The position numbers and the translations under genes were made by a program. 64,000 nucleotides of DNA, from positions 23,450,150 to 23,514,149 of the forward strand of contig NC_080042.1 in the NCBI RefSeq assembly GCF_012489685.1, in the 5' to 3' direction. Source of the DNA: Lotus japonicus. Lineage: Eukaryota > Streptophyta > Magnoliopsida > Fabales > Fabaceae. Shown in pieces: positions 32,333 through 42,807 of this stretch; the stretch's first letter is position 1, and each line of letters starts with the position of its first letter. The notes below the pieces were generated by a model, which saw only the letters and a list, made by a program, of their open reading frames with translations, did no database searches and was not told the DNA's origin.

Positions 32333-34642
32333 TGTAAGACCCAAGTTTTTAAGATTATGCCAAGTGAATAAAATTCCTATTCACGGTTAGGCTTGATGTA
32401 TCGTGAAGGGAAACCTGAACAAGAGTTTACTAAATGAAATAAATTTATGAAGGAGAAAGTTCAGGAAAAGTCTAAGGATTGTATCGAAGTCGATAAAAGT
32501 TATAGCACGATCGATACAAGCTTAAACCTAGGGCAGAAACCCTAGTAAATAGCTAGTTTACGCTTAAAGTCACGATGGAAACTAATTCCAAAAATCTTCA
32601 GAGAAATGTTAGAACTTCTCTTAATCCATATATCACAATCGTTTCAAGGCGAAACTCTAGAATGTACGAACGTCCGATTCCAATCCTCGGAGGTTTGCCG
32701 AAACTAAAACTCTGATAGTTCAAGAAACCTAGAATGAACGGTCGAGGAAGACTTTTTCTATTCGGAGCTTCAAATGAAGATTCCACACGCGTACGCCCAT
32801 TTCTCTTGATGTTTTCAATCTTTCTTCAGAAGGAAGTTTTCTCTTCCGACATCCACTGCAAAAAGTAACTTATCGGGTAAAATAGATTTACACCGACTTT
32901 GCATTATGCACCAAAAATCCAAGAAAACCTCTTTTGAGTTTTGGAAATTATGTCGCCAAAACCTATCTTAGAATTCACGGAGAATGAAGCCGGAAAAATC
33001 GGAATCGCGAAACTTTCATTTTACCGCGTTTTCCCATCCTCTATATATAGTAAGAAAATGAGAAATTTTGGCAAAACTTCACCATTTTCTCTCTCAAAAC
33101 CCGTGAGCTTCACCAAGAGGAGGAGGAGAAGAGATTTTTTCCATTTCTTGCTTGATCGTTGATCCAACAGTTGCTACTTGAAGGTATCGAGGTATAGTCG
33201 CTAATCCTTACCTCTGATCGTCGTTTCCGTAGCTTTTCACTATGTCTTTCTGTGCTCACAGTTTTGAGGTTTTTGCAAAACTATCCTGATAACTTCATTT
33301 TTCTATCTAAACATCTTCCCTACGTGCCCAAGAGCATGTTTAGCTAATAATATTACGCCGATTCTCGAAAAAACTACCGTCGAGTTTCAATTCTGCTTCA
33401 AATACCCATTTTTGGACAAAGTTTCGTTCTTTGGGCTGAAAACTATCGCCTTAGCTTAGTGCTAGTAGGATAAGTCGTCATAAACGTCGTTGGTGACGTC
33501 CCCATCCAATTTGCTTTTCGAAATTCCAATTTTGAAATTCTGAGCTAAAATATTGACCAAAATACCCCTGCGACAGTTTTCGATCCGATAATTTTTCCGA
33601 GTTTAGATTAACCTTAGTTACGGCTAATGATAGCATAGGAACCAAGTTTGATCGAAGAAAAATCGGCCCACCTAATTGTGCATAGTGGCCGTGAGCTACC
33701 CTAGGGGAGGGGGAAATTTCCATTTTCAAAAACTTGTCCTTTCGCGCTAGATTATCGTACCCCGGAGTATATACTACTTCGTGTAACCTTAGTGAGTATT
33801 GATTGCTGAGTTTCTGATAGATTCTGAGGGAATTCTGTGGTTTTTACTCTAAAGGTTCTTTTGAGGAATTTCCCGAAGAGCAAGGAGCTGATTGTGAAGG
33901 AACGTTCGAAGAGAACCCTGGAGAATCTACAGGTGAGGGCTACTCACTGAATCCTTAGTTAATGCTTAGGTGTCGATGCATTCGACTTGATTTACTATTT
34001 ATGCACTTGTTTGTGTTTGATTGGGAAAAGTTTTCTGAGGCTTCGGCTGACAATGTAGATGATTCATCTACTGACTGTTTTTGAGATTGAATTACATGGT
34101 ACGTGCTAAATGGTTAATCTAAGATGTGTGATATTTGCTTTATATGCTAAGTGCTACGTGGATATTCTAGGATGTGTTGATATATGTGACATGTTTGTTG
34201 ACTGTGCTGATTTAACTATGCCATTTCACATATATCTGTGTTACTGAGGAGTGAGAATAACGGGCAGGTCATGCCGATTTTATTTTGAGATTTTGGGGAA
34301 AGTTTGATAGGACGAACGAAGATTCGGGCCTTGTTATGGTGGTAGTGGATCGAGACATTCTCGGGGAGTTAATTGGGATTATGGGATATTGAAAACTCAT
34401 AAGATTTGCGATAAGACTAAATGGAACTATTTTATAAGGAAAATTCATAAGACATTAAACAACCTCTAAATCTTCAAATAATGATAACAAACTTGAAAGA
34501 AAGCTTAGGATTCAAATCTTAGTTTTGGGAAAGGGGAAGTGTCGTCGGATCCAAGTGTTGAGAAAATTGTAAGTTCTGAGTATGTTGATACTCCTTCGCT
34601 CTTGAGTAGTTTGTTTAGCCATCCAAGGGATGAGCCGAGAAG

Positions 34643-34889
34643 CTTCACTGAGGCGTGAGACCTTGTGAATGTGTGAAACTTCACTGAGGCGTGAGACGTT
34701 GTGAAAAGCATGGATCTTCACTGAGGCGTGAGACCTCGTGAACAGCATGGAACTTCACTGAAGCGTGAGACTTCGTGCAAGTGTGTAAATTCACTGAGGC
34801 GTGAGACCTCGTGAAAGCATAAAACATCACTGAAGCGTGAGACTTCGTGATTGTATAAGACTTCACTGAAGCGTGAGACTTTGTGAGAG
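34643..34889 (+). repeat. Seven tandem hairpin repeats, element B 3' LTR
   Basis: This is the same array as 28164-28410, with the CGTGAGA loop constant in all seven units. Confidence 0.85.
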
Positions 34890-35599
34890 CATTGATGACT
34901 CGAAGAGTTATCGTGAGGGATTGCACTCATTTTATGATTAATTGTATTTTGTCGCAGAATCGACTTTTACCTTAGGGTATTCTTTTTAGAGACAATAAGC
35001 TAGTTAGAACACGTGGCGACGTGTCGAGTGATGTCGGAGACGTTGTTTGGCTAATCACTTTGCATTCATGCACTCATTTTGAGGTATTAACACGGGACAA
35101 ACTCCGGACCTCGGTGGATTCCAAAATGGTCATAAGACCCGGATTTCCTCGTAAGAGCGCTATTAGGCGACTCTTAGTAGCAGACCGAAATGGCAGGCCT
35201 TCGGGTTTTATGCTGATCTAGCTACCTTTGTGTGGTGTAAGAGGCACGCGGGCCGAAATGGTCCCACCGTGGCTGGTGCTAGGGCTGATCCGTTGATGTC
35301 CATCCTTTCCGGAATGCATTTGGTTAACTGGGTTAACCGGCATCTGCATTTCATGCAACATGCATACTGACTTAGTGCCGAGTGTAGTTGATAATTGTTA
35401 ATCTTATCTGATGCATGCTATCTGTTATTACTGTCGTTATATTCATTGTGGAATATGCAACCCTAGGATGCTATCTATAACTTATAAGCCTAAGTGGCTA
35501 CTCCTTATCTCTACCTATTGGATATATTATTTACATAATTCTTTGGAGTTGACCCTCGCGTCTTCTGTGTGTGCTTTGGCGGACTACGCCCTATGTCAG

Positions 35600-35734
35600 A
35601 TGTCTATGCCGGACTGGTTCACGATGGTTCACCCTTCGGGGGGGACTAGGTTGGAGAGGCTTGATCAGGAGGACTACGGTTCATGGGTGGTCGACCCTGC
35701 TGACCACCGAGCGACTTACTCAAGACAGGATTAG
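35600..35734 (+). CDS. Short LTR-ORF of element B, 3' LTR copy
   Basis: The 44-codon frame MSMPDWFTMVHPSGG...WVVDPADHRATYSRQD is identical to the 5' copy apart from one His/Pro difference. It is intact in both LTRs. Confidence 0.45.
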   Translation: MSMPDWFTMVHPSGGTRLERLDQEDYGSWVVDPADHRATYSRQD

Positions 35735-36182
35735 TGTAGGAGTAGAGTCTTAGCTCTGACCGTCATTGCTTCTTTTGGGAACAGGGTAGTTTCCTGCCGA
35801 TAGCTTTTTGTGTGGTTTCTTTATGGAAATCACAGAGAGTTGGTTGGACTAGGGGGTCTTGTTTTAGGCCGTTTTGGGCTGACTTATTCTCATTTTCGAG
35901 GGATAGTGTTGCGGACACTTGGCCTTTCTTTTAGTTTGTACTCATTGCCTACGGGCGTTACTCTCTTTTACCTTCCGTCACTGGAGGTTTACTCGTGACG
36001 TGGTTTACTACTTACAGCGGGGGTTGTATTTATATTATGTACATTAGGCATGTTATCTCTTGTTGTAGAGTTTTATTTCTTTCAGTCTCTGATGGTATTA
36101 TCGAAAAAAAATATATTCACGTTTTTCCGCATTAATTTCTTTTTGGTTACTAAAGTGACGCCACCGAAATCGGGGTGTTACA

Positions 36183-37253
36183 TTCATCACTTGTATCTGT
36201 ATCACAAACAGTTCTAGAGAAGGCATTTACCTTGTTGGCAGAGATCTCCTCCTCATCTTCAGTGTCTTCATCTGACCAAGTGATCAACATCCCTTTCTTC
36301 TGCTTTTTCAGAGAAGTAGCACATTCAGATCTAATATGACCATAATCTTCACACTCATGACACTGCACTCCTTTATTCTGACCAGATCTTTCTTCTTCCC
36401 TGGTCCTCCTCTGAGAATTAGGAAACTTGGGTTTGTTGTCGAACTTCATGTCCTGGACATTAGGCCTGGTTCTTTTGTCAATCTTTCTCAATGCTCTGTT
36501 AAATATTTTTGCTAGCATAGCCAGAGCTTCAGAAAGGTTTTCACCCTCACAGCCTTCATCATCACCCTCATCTGTGTTAGATACAAAAGCAATACTCTTA
36601 TGTTTCTTTTCAGACTTGTCACCAAGTTTCAACTCAAAAGTCTGCAGAGATCCAATTAACTCATCAACCTTCATGTGCTCAATATCTTGAGCCTCCTCAA
36701 TTGCAGTAACTTTCATAGCAAATTTTTATGGTAGAGACCTCAAGATTTTCCTTACAAGCTTTTCATCTGACATAGGTTCTCCAAGAGCAAAAGAAGCATT
36801 GGACAAGTCACGAACACGTATTTGGAATTCAGAGATGGTTTCTTCTTCAGTCATCATCAGATTTTCAAACTGAGTAGTAAGCATCTGAAGTCTTGACATT
36901 CTCACTCTAGTAGTTCCTTCATGAGCAGTCTTCAGTATCTCCCAGGCATCCTTGGCCACAGTACAAGTGTTAGAATTCCCAAGAGCAGCTTCATCTTCTT
37001 CCTTAGTCCATTCTTCCTCAGGTTTCTCAGCAGTAACAGTTGAAGTTCCTTCAGTTTGTGCCTTGGCGGGGTGCTTCCAACCCTTAACAATAGCTTTCCA
37101 AGTCTTGTTGTCAATTGACTTGAGAAAGGCTGTCATGCGAACCTTCCAATAGTCATAGTTAGTACCATCCAGGATAAGTGGCCTATTGACTGATCCTCCC
37201 TCCTTGTTATCCATGAGAACTGAATTAGATTCCCTGGAGCTCACCCCAAACAT
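36183..37253 (-). pseudogene. gag: C1 gag, N-terminal and capsid part with first zinc knuckle
   Basis: The likely start is the ATG at 37214 (MDNKEGGSVNRP), conserved with C2; an in-frame ATG at 37253 adds 13 residues. Capsid homology runs through LDGTNYDYWKVRM and RMSRLQMLTTQFENLM. A stop at about 36726 interrupts the frame, which resumes with KFAMKVTAIEEAQ. The first zinc knuckle is CHECEDYGHIRSEC (about 36363-36320). Compared with C2, an in-frame block of 18 codons (KALNAIFNG...) is missing after GNS. The gene is cut at 36183 by element B. Confidence 0.9.
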
Positions 37254-37265
37254 AACAGGGTGCCT

Positions 37266-37277
37266 GCTCTGATACCA
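37266..37277 (-). promoter_or_regulatory. Primer binding site of C1
   Basis: On the minus strand this reads TGGTATCAGAGC, complementary to initiator Met tRNA, two bases after the LTR end. Confidence 0.9.
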
Positions 37278-37279
37278 AT

Positions 37280-38146
37280 TGAAATTCTGGTTCCCTCACA
37301 GGACGAATGTCCTACCCGATGCTGGGACAACAGGTTCAACAATTGACTAACAGTAACAGCAATAAACAAAAACACAAGTAAACAAGACACAAGAATTGGT
37401 AACCCAGTTCAGTGAAAAACTTCACCTACGTCTGGAGGGTTTTCACCCAAAGAAAGGAAATCCACTATCTCAAGATTCAGGAATTACAGACACTCATGAA
37501 CACAACAGTTCATAGTTCACTTCCTAATCTACCCAGTGTATTTCTACTTAGAACTTCAACCTAAGTATGAGAGCCCCTCTCACTTTCTCCCAATCACTGC
37601 CACAGTAATTGGTAACAAACAATCAACAATCAGAGTTTGCAGATGCAACCAACACAGATCATAACCTTGCTTTATAGAATCAGTGAGCAAGGTATGATCA
37701 CAAGCAACAAAGAACAAAGACCAATAACAATCCTAAAACACTTGATCTCTCTATTAGCTTCGGTGGTCTTCAAGCTTTAGGTCTTTGTTCTTTTATAGTC
37801 TTCAGCAGCGGTGACTTGGGCAATAGGGTTTGCTTGGCTGAAGTAACAGATTGCAGCAACAAATCAAAACTGAATCTCCAAGATATTGTTGCAAAATTCA
37901 AACGTGAAGATAGAAACTCAATCTTTTATCAAAGATTGTTTCAACAAATAACAACCCACAAATCAAACCCTTCCGGTACAGCTACTTGTTCCTCAAGTAA
38001 CTACAAAAATATATCTTCATAAAATCTACAAGGGCCCACAAGTAACGTTCCAAACAGAGGACTGATGTCCACAAAGGCAGATGTCACGGCATCAGCTTCG
38101 ATATCCGGTTGTTTTTGACAAAATGCAAGACAACAAAGTAACAACA
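37280..38146 (-). repeat. 5' LTR of Copia element C1 (867 bp)
   Basis: On the minus strand this runs from TGTTGTTAC at 38146 to the TTCA end at 37280. It is clearly related to the C2 LTR (863 bp), for example in the opening segment and in the leader near the end. A minus-strand CTATAAAA TATA box lies at 37798-37791. The right flank is AGTAG (38147-38151), which should be the target duplication; its partner is outside the window. Confidence 0.9.
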
Positions 38147-38151
38147 AGTAG

Positions 38152-39017
38152 TAAACCTAGCTTGTAGGGTGGTGGTCCTAAGGTTTAAGTTCAAAACTAG
38201 TCCAAAGTAGCAAGTTAAGGATGATAAACATGGGTCACTGTCCAAAGTAATAACACAAAATATAAAACAGAATAATGACTTATTCGCAATTAATTTTCCC
38301 TTCTGTCTCATATTTTTTTATTTATTTTCTTCCTTTCTTTCTTTCTTATCTCATTGAATTAAAGTGGAAATGGCAAAGAAGTATAAAACCAAACTTAATT
38401 AAAAACCTGTTCAAAAAGAAACTTAATTAAAAACAAATCTTAGCTCAAGATACGCAGAAGTAAATATGCAACGTGTCAAATATCACGTAAGATGCATTAA
38501 TGCAAGTTTTAATTTGGATTTGATATATCTCTCCCCACGCTCCCAACACACACGTCCTATTTCTCTTTGAAATGTTCATGCACCTCCTTGTGCTTTCTAA
38601 CTGGGCTGTGCTATGCACACGCTCTGACTCGTGGTTAAGATACCCTGTAGGCCAAGCACTTTCAATTTTAAGTTTCAAATTGAATTGGAATATGCATGTG
38701 TACCAATAGAACCGAATCACGTGTCGACATTCTCGAACCTCAACTCAATGCAGCTTTACTTCACACAACAGTACCACACCAAACAGCATTGGCAGTGTTT
38801 GTCACCTTCTCCACCCTCATTGGTTCTTACTTAAATAGTAATAGACTACCAGGGACAGCTCTTCACTTTAGTGTTATAGCCTTATAGGGCCCTCATGGCC
38901 TCATCTAAAGAAATCAAAATTAGCCAATGAAATCAAGCAGCTGCGGAGCTGCCTGTACCTTTCACCAGACAGGTGCCCTTTTAATCAGTTCTCACATCTT
39001 TCCTCAATGGATTAAGA
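38152..39017. other. Intergenic region, no gene recognised
   Basis: AT-rich DNA contains a somewhat GC-richer part at 38490-38890 with CACGTG near 38717, CCACCCTCATTGG near 38811 and ACTTAAATAG near 38829. These could be remnants of a promoter, but no convincing ORF follows. ORFs here are short and lack recognisable domains. Confidence 0.5.
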
Positions 39018-39026
39018 TCCAATTTA

Positions 39027-40259
39027 GGCTTAAAAGTACTTTTGGTCCCCCATGAATGTGATGTGTGCTAATATGATCATTAAACTTTAAAAATAGCATT
39101 TTGAGTCCCCATGTTACCCTCTGTCAACAAAATTAGTCCCTCCGTCCAAAAACTAACGTTTTATCCTATGTGGCACATTTTAATTGATGTGGATGCTTGT
39201 GTGGCAGTTTTTTTCAAAAAAAAATAGAATTTACATCTGTTTCATCATCTTCTTCATATGCATCATCATCCTCCTTCTTCATCTTCATCTTCATCATCAT
39301 CTCCAGATTCGTCCTTCCTTCACCAGATCTGAAAGCTCTTCCTCCTTCGTGCCATGCCCCCACCAAAAAGCCCAAATGTCAAACTGAAAACTTCCGAACC
39401 CCAAACCTCCGTCCAGCCACCTTCAACACCAAAAAACCCAACCGAAATCAAACCTCGGTTGAGATCTGGTCAGAGAGTAAGAGAAGTGAGTGTAGCATGC
39501 CCTTTTTCTCCCCTTCCCAAATTTCTAGGCGATTTCTTCTCCATGTTTGATCAAATTTCTAGGCGATTTATGGTATTTGTTAGATTTGGGGGTTAGGGTT
39601 CATCATCATCTTCACAATACGTTGTTGCTGGGTCTGAGTTGAAGAATATTATTTGGGTTTGAAGAAAAATTTGGGGATGGGTTTGTGTTTCAAGTTCAAC
39701 CCATTTTATTCTGGGTTTGTTTGATGAAGAAGGGCACCTAACCATTTTAGTTATTTTTGAAATCTCAATTTTTAATATGAATCCAATGAGACACCATGCA
39801 AGTCAAATACGTTTTTGCTTTATAGATTTGAAAACATGGTGCCAATTCCAATTCGTGCTAATACCAGTTCCTGCTTCTTTGCCTGCGTTCAGTGTTATAT
39901 ATTGACAACCATGACATACAATTATGAAAGAGAAAGAAGGATACATATCATGATTCAATACAAATCATCTTTTTGCTTTTCAGGATTCATAGCTATTTGT
40001 TGGGTTTCAAGCAAATGATGAATATGGTGGAAGAAGAAGATGAAGATGAGGAGAATTTGCTGGGTTTCTTCAGTGTTTTTTTTTTTCAATTATTGTTTGG
40101 GTTAAATTACATATTTGTCCCTAGAACCGTTAGTTTTTTAACGGAGGGACTAATTTTGTTGACGGAGGATAACGTGGGGACTTAAAATGCTATTTTTAAA
40201 GTTTAAGGACCATGTTTGCACACATCGCATTTGTGGGAGACCAAAAATACTTTTAAGCC
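39027..40259. mobile_element. Mutator-like TIR element 1 (1233 bp, non-autonomous)
   Basis: Long terminal inverted repeats of about 135 bp are seen. The left end GGCTTAAAAGTACTTTTGG is mirrored at the right end, and both inner arms carry TTAGTCCCTCCGT-type sequence. A perfect 9-bp target duplication tccaattta flanks it (39018-39026 and 40260-40268), the hallmark of Mutator-like transposons. No transposase is present. The interior has pyrimidine-rich sequence and a 5'-UTR-like stretch with a short proline-rich frame (39354-39596), possibly a captured gene fragment. Confidence 0.88.
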
Positions 40260-40268
40260 TCCAATTTA

Positions 40269-40476
40269 CAAAATCAATTACTCATATTGTTCCATACTAA
40301 CTTTATACTATTTTTTTAGGTAAGCCATTAGTTATTAAGAATTTGAAGAGAGAATTAATAGATGTTTTTTTAAATAATGACAGTGTGAGAAGAATGAATG
40401 AGCCCATATAAAATATATAATAAAGATTAAAATAGAAAAATAAATAATATTTTTTAAAAATTTAATAGATTAATTG
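40269..40476. other. Spacer between two Mutator-like elements
   Basis: About 210 bp of AT-rich DNA with nothing recognised. Confidence 0.6.
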
Positions 40477-40485
40477 GATATTTTA

Positions 40486-42126
40486 GGCTTAATTGCAGTT
40501 TTGCTCCCTCATCTTACATCTATGTGTGATTTGACTCCCTCATGTTTAAAACGAGCAATTTTGGTCCCTAACGTTCTAATTTGTGCAAATTTGGTCCGTT
40601 TGTTAGTAAGCCGTTAAAAGGGTGACGGAGTTGGCTGACGTGGCGTGCTATTTGCACCCATTTTCTATTTACACTTGCATTCCTTGTTTTTAATACATAA
40701 ATTTTAAAAATCCTAATTTGTTTAACTTAAATCTTAATTAAATTATTAATCTCCATCAAGAACAATAACAACAACAGCAATTCCAAAAACAAAATTGGCC
40801 ATTTTCTTTAACTCCATCAAGAATTACCTTCTCCCTGATTCATCTTCCACCTTCACCAAAACAACCCACACAAATTAATGGTCCATCTTCCATGAAAAAA
40901 TCAAGACTTCCTCCCACCGGAAAAAAATAAGAACCAGCATTGACAAGGAATCCAAATATCCAGAAAGAGGGGAAGAGGTAAAAATCCAGAAGCCCAGAAA
41001 GTTGAATGAATAAGTATGATATTTTCTATAAGTGTTTTTGAACCGAGATAGCATGATTTTGAACGACATATATACAGATTACAGAGACACAAGATAGTTT
41101 GCAGTTTTTTTGGTTACAAGATAGTTTGCAGTTTGCATAAATAGAGAATTAAAACAACAAAAGAAACTCTTAAAATTTAATCATCTAAACAAAAAAAGAA
41201 CGACAATACGCAACTCTTAAAACTTAATCTTCTAAACAATGAACCAAGATAAATGGTCGAATTAAACTAGAATCAAGGAAATTAGACCAAACAATACGCA
41301 GTAGTGAGAGTCCTAGAACTTCAACCCATAACCCAATCGATTATCAAGTGTCATGCTTTATCTTTATTTCCAAAATCCCGTTCTGAAAGGCGATGCTAGC
41401 ATCTACTGAACAACATTTAACGCCTACCATGGATCTAGCCTCTCCATCATCCCCATCGCGACACCAACATTGGATCTGGCCGCCGTTCGGGCTTTGCCTC
41501 GATCTCCCCCCTTCGCCGCGGCTTCTTCAGGTGCCATCCTTGTCGAAGCTCGTCGATCTTTCCTCCGGCGATCCCGTGATCAAGAACGCATCCTCCACGC
41601 TCTCACCTTCTCGTTCTCATGAATGACTCTTTCTTATCTTTTTCTGTCCCTTTCTTCTTTTTCAGACACAAGAATGAGTAAAGGTTAAATTTTTATCAAC
41701 GAAGAAAAGGGAAAGAGGAAGTAGGAATATGAAGAACAGGTTCCTTTCATCAAGAAGAGCCTTCAATCTTGAGAAAGACTCTCACCAATATTCCAGGAGG
41801 AAGATGAAGAACAGGTAAGAGGGAAGGAGAAAGTGAAGAAGAAAAATCCAGAAAGTTTAGGGTTCTTTCAAAAAAAATCTTTTTTAGTTTTTAGTTTTTA
41901 TTATTTTATTTATTTATTGAACTGGCATCCAAGTGGCTTAATATTCAGAGCCACGTTATTAACAAAGGCTAGCTCAGCAACTTCCGTTAGAATTTGGATG
42001 ACAAATTAACGGACGGACCAAATTTGCACAAATTAGAACGTTAGTGACCAAAATCGCTCGTTTTGAACATGAGGGAGTCAAATCACACATAGGTGATAGA
42101 TGAGGGAGCAAAACTGCAATTAAGCC
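40486..42126. mobile_element. Mutator-like TIR element 2 (1641 bp), possible Pack-MULE
   Basis: Terminal inverted repeats of about 130 bp start GGCTTAATTGCAGTTTTGC and end with its complement. A perfect 9-bp duplication gatatttta lies at 40477-40485 and 42127-42135. The TIR sequence differs from that of element 1, although both begin GGCTTAA. Inside, 41390-41640 is markedly GC-rich and gene-like compared with its surroundings, consistent with capture of a host gene fragment. No transposase was found. Confidence 0.88.
41393..41626 (+). other. GC-rich gene-like fragment inside Mutator-like element 2
   Basis: A 77-codon frame with mixed Leu/Ser/Pro composition (a possible later start is MDLASPSSPS at 41429) ends at 41626. 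Base composition and codon use stand out from the AT-rich element. It is too short to name and could equally be a random frame in captured 5' exon sequence. Confidence 0.35.
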
Positions 42127-42471
42127 GATATTTTAATATGTGTTTCTTCTCTTTCTAGCCTTTTACAACAAATGGAAGAGTAACACATTGTATTCATCTC
42201 TCTCATCATAAAATTTCAAAAATTCTACATATAAAATACAAATAAAACGAGAGATATATACAAGACTTACGATTTTTAAAAGTTTGGCTAAATAGTGAGG
42301 TTGTCTATATGACTGACTGTAAGAAAAGTTTGAGTTAAATCTAGTCTTAGACCGACTAATAATATATGTGAAATTTCTAAACCATTTTAAATATTAAATA
42401 TTATTAGTACACTTAGAATTAGGGTGATTCAACCCAAACTTAATCTGGTGGGGGAAATATCAACTAACATA

Positions 42472-42805
42472 CTCCCTTTGTTTTAGAAAGATTGTTTTTT
42501 TTTATCTCTTCATATATTCCAAAATGTTTGTTGTTTGAGAAAGTTAACTCATTTTTCTATAATTTTATCCACATATACCTCCGTTAAAAAAAAAATTTCT
42601 CTTACTTCACTTTTTCATATTAACCAACCACAACTTTTCAATCTCTATTAACTAAATTATTCTCTATCCAATATAAAATTTAAAAGTTGCAATTTATATT
42701 AGTAAAACTAAATAAGAATATTTAAGTAACATTGTATTATCAATATTTGTCATATTACTATTTTTTCCACAACCTTAAACAACAATATTTTTGTAAGAGG
42801 GAGAA
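42472..42805. mobile_element. Stowaway-like MITE (about 330 bp)
   Basis: The left end CTCCCTTTGTTTTAGAAAG and the right end GTAAGAGGGAG form imperfect inverted repeats flanked by TA dinucleotides (42470-42471 and 42806-42807). This matches the Tc1/mariner Stowaway type (CTCCCTCCGT). It is diverged, so the exact borders are approximate. Confidence 0.6.
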
Positions 42806-42807
42806 TA

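Larger units (their letters stand above)
25854..36182 (+). mobile_element. Complete non-autonomous Ty3/Gypsy element B (10.3 kb)
   Basis: Two nearly identical 3850-bp LTRs (25854-29703 and 32333-36182) and target duplication ttcat (25849-25853 and 36183-36187) show a young, intact insertion. The internal region has the primer site, an uninterrupted gag-protease ORF and a chromodomain-like tail. Most of RT and all of RNase H are missing, and only scraps of integrase remain. It should depend on enzymes from a related autonomous element. LTR ends and internal sequence show kinship with element A. Confidence 0.93.
32333..36182 (+). repeat. 3' LTR of element B
   Basis: The LTR is 3850 bp with the same features as the 5' LTR: TATA box 33042-33049, seven hairpin repeats 34643-34889, hairpins 35177-35285 and the short LTR-ORF 35600-35734. 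Only scattered differences from the 5' copy are seen. Two of them fall in hairpin arms (unit 2 has CGTT for CCTT; unit 7 has CTTT for CTTC, which still pairs as a wobble). Confidence 0.93.
7130..38146 (-). mobile_element. SIRE/Maximus-type Copia element C1, split by nested insertions
   Basis: Copia sequence on the minus strand occupies 36183-38146, 25743-25853, 12770-13098, 9643-11438 and 7130-8468. The gaps are later insertions. Order on the minus strand is 5' LTR (37280-38146), primer binding site, gag with two zinc knuckles, protease, integrase, reverse transcriptase and RNase H: the Copia order, with integrase before RT. It is closely related to C2 at 55201-64000, which allows every insertion boundary to be set to the base. 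The 3' end of C1, including any envelope-like ORF and its 3' LTR, lies left of the window because element A1 interrupts RNase H at 7129/7130. Confidence 0.9.
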
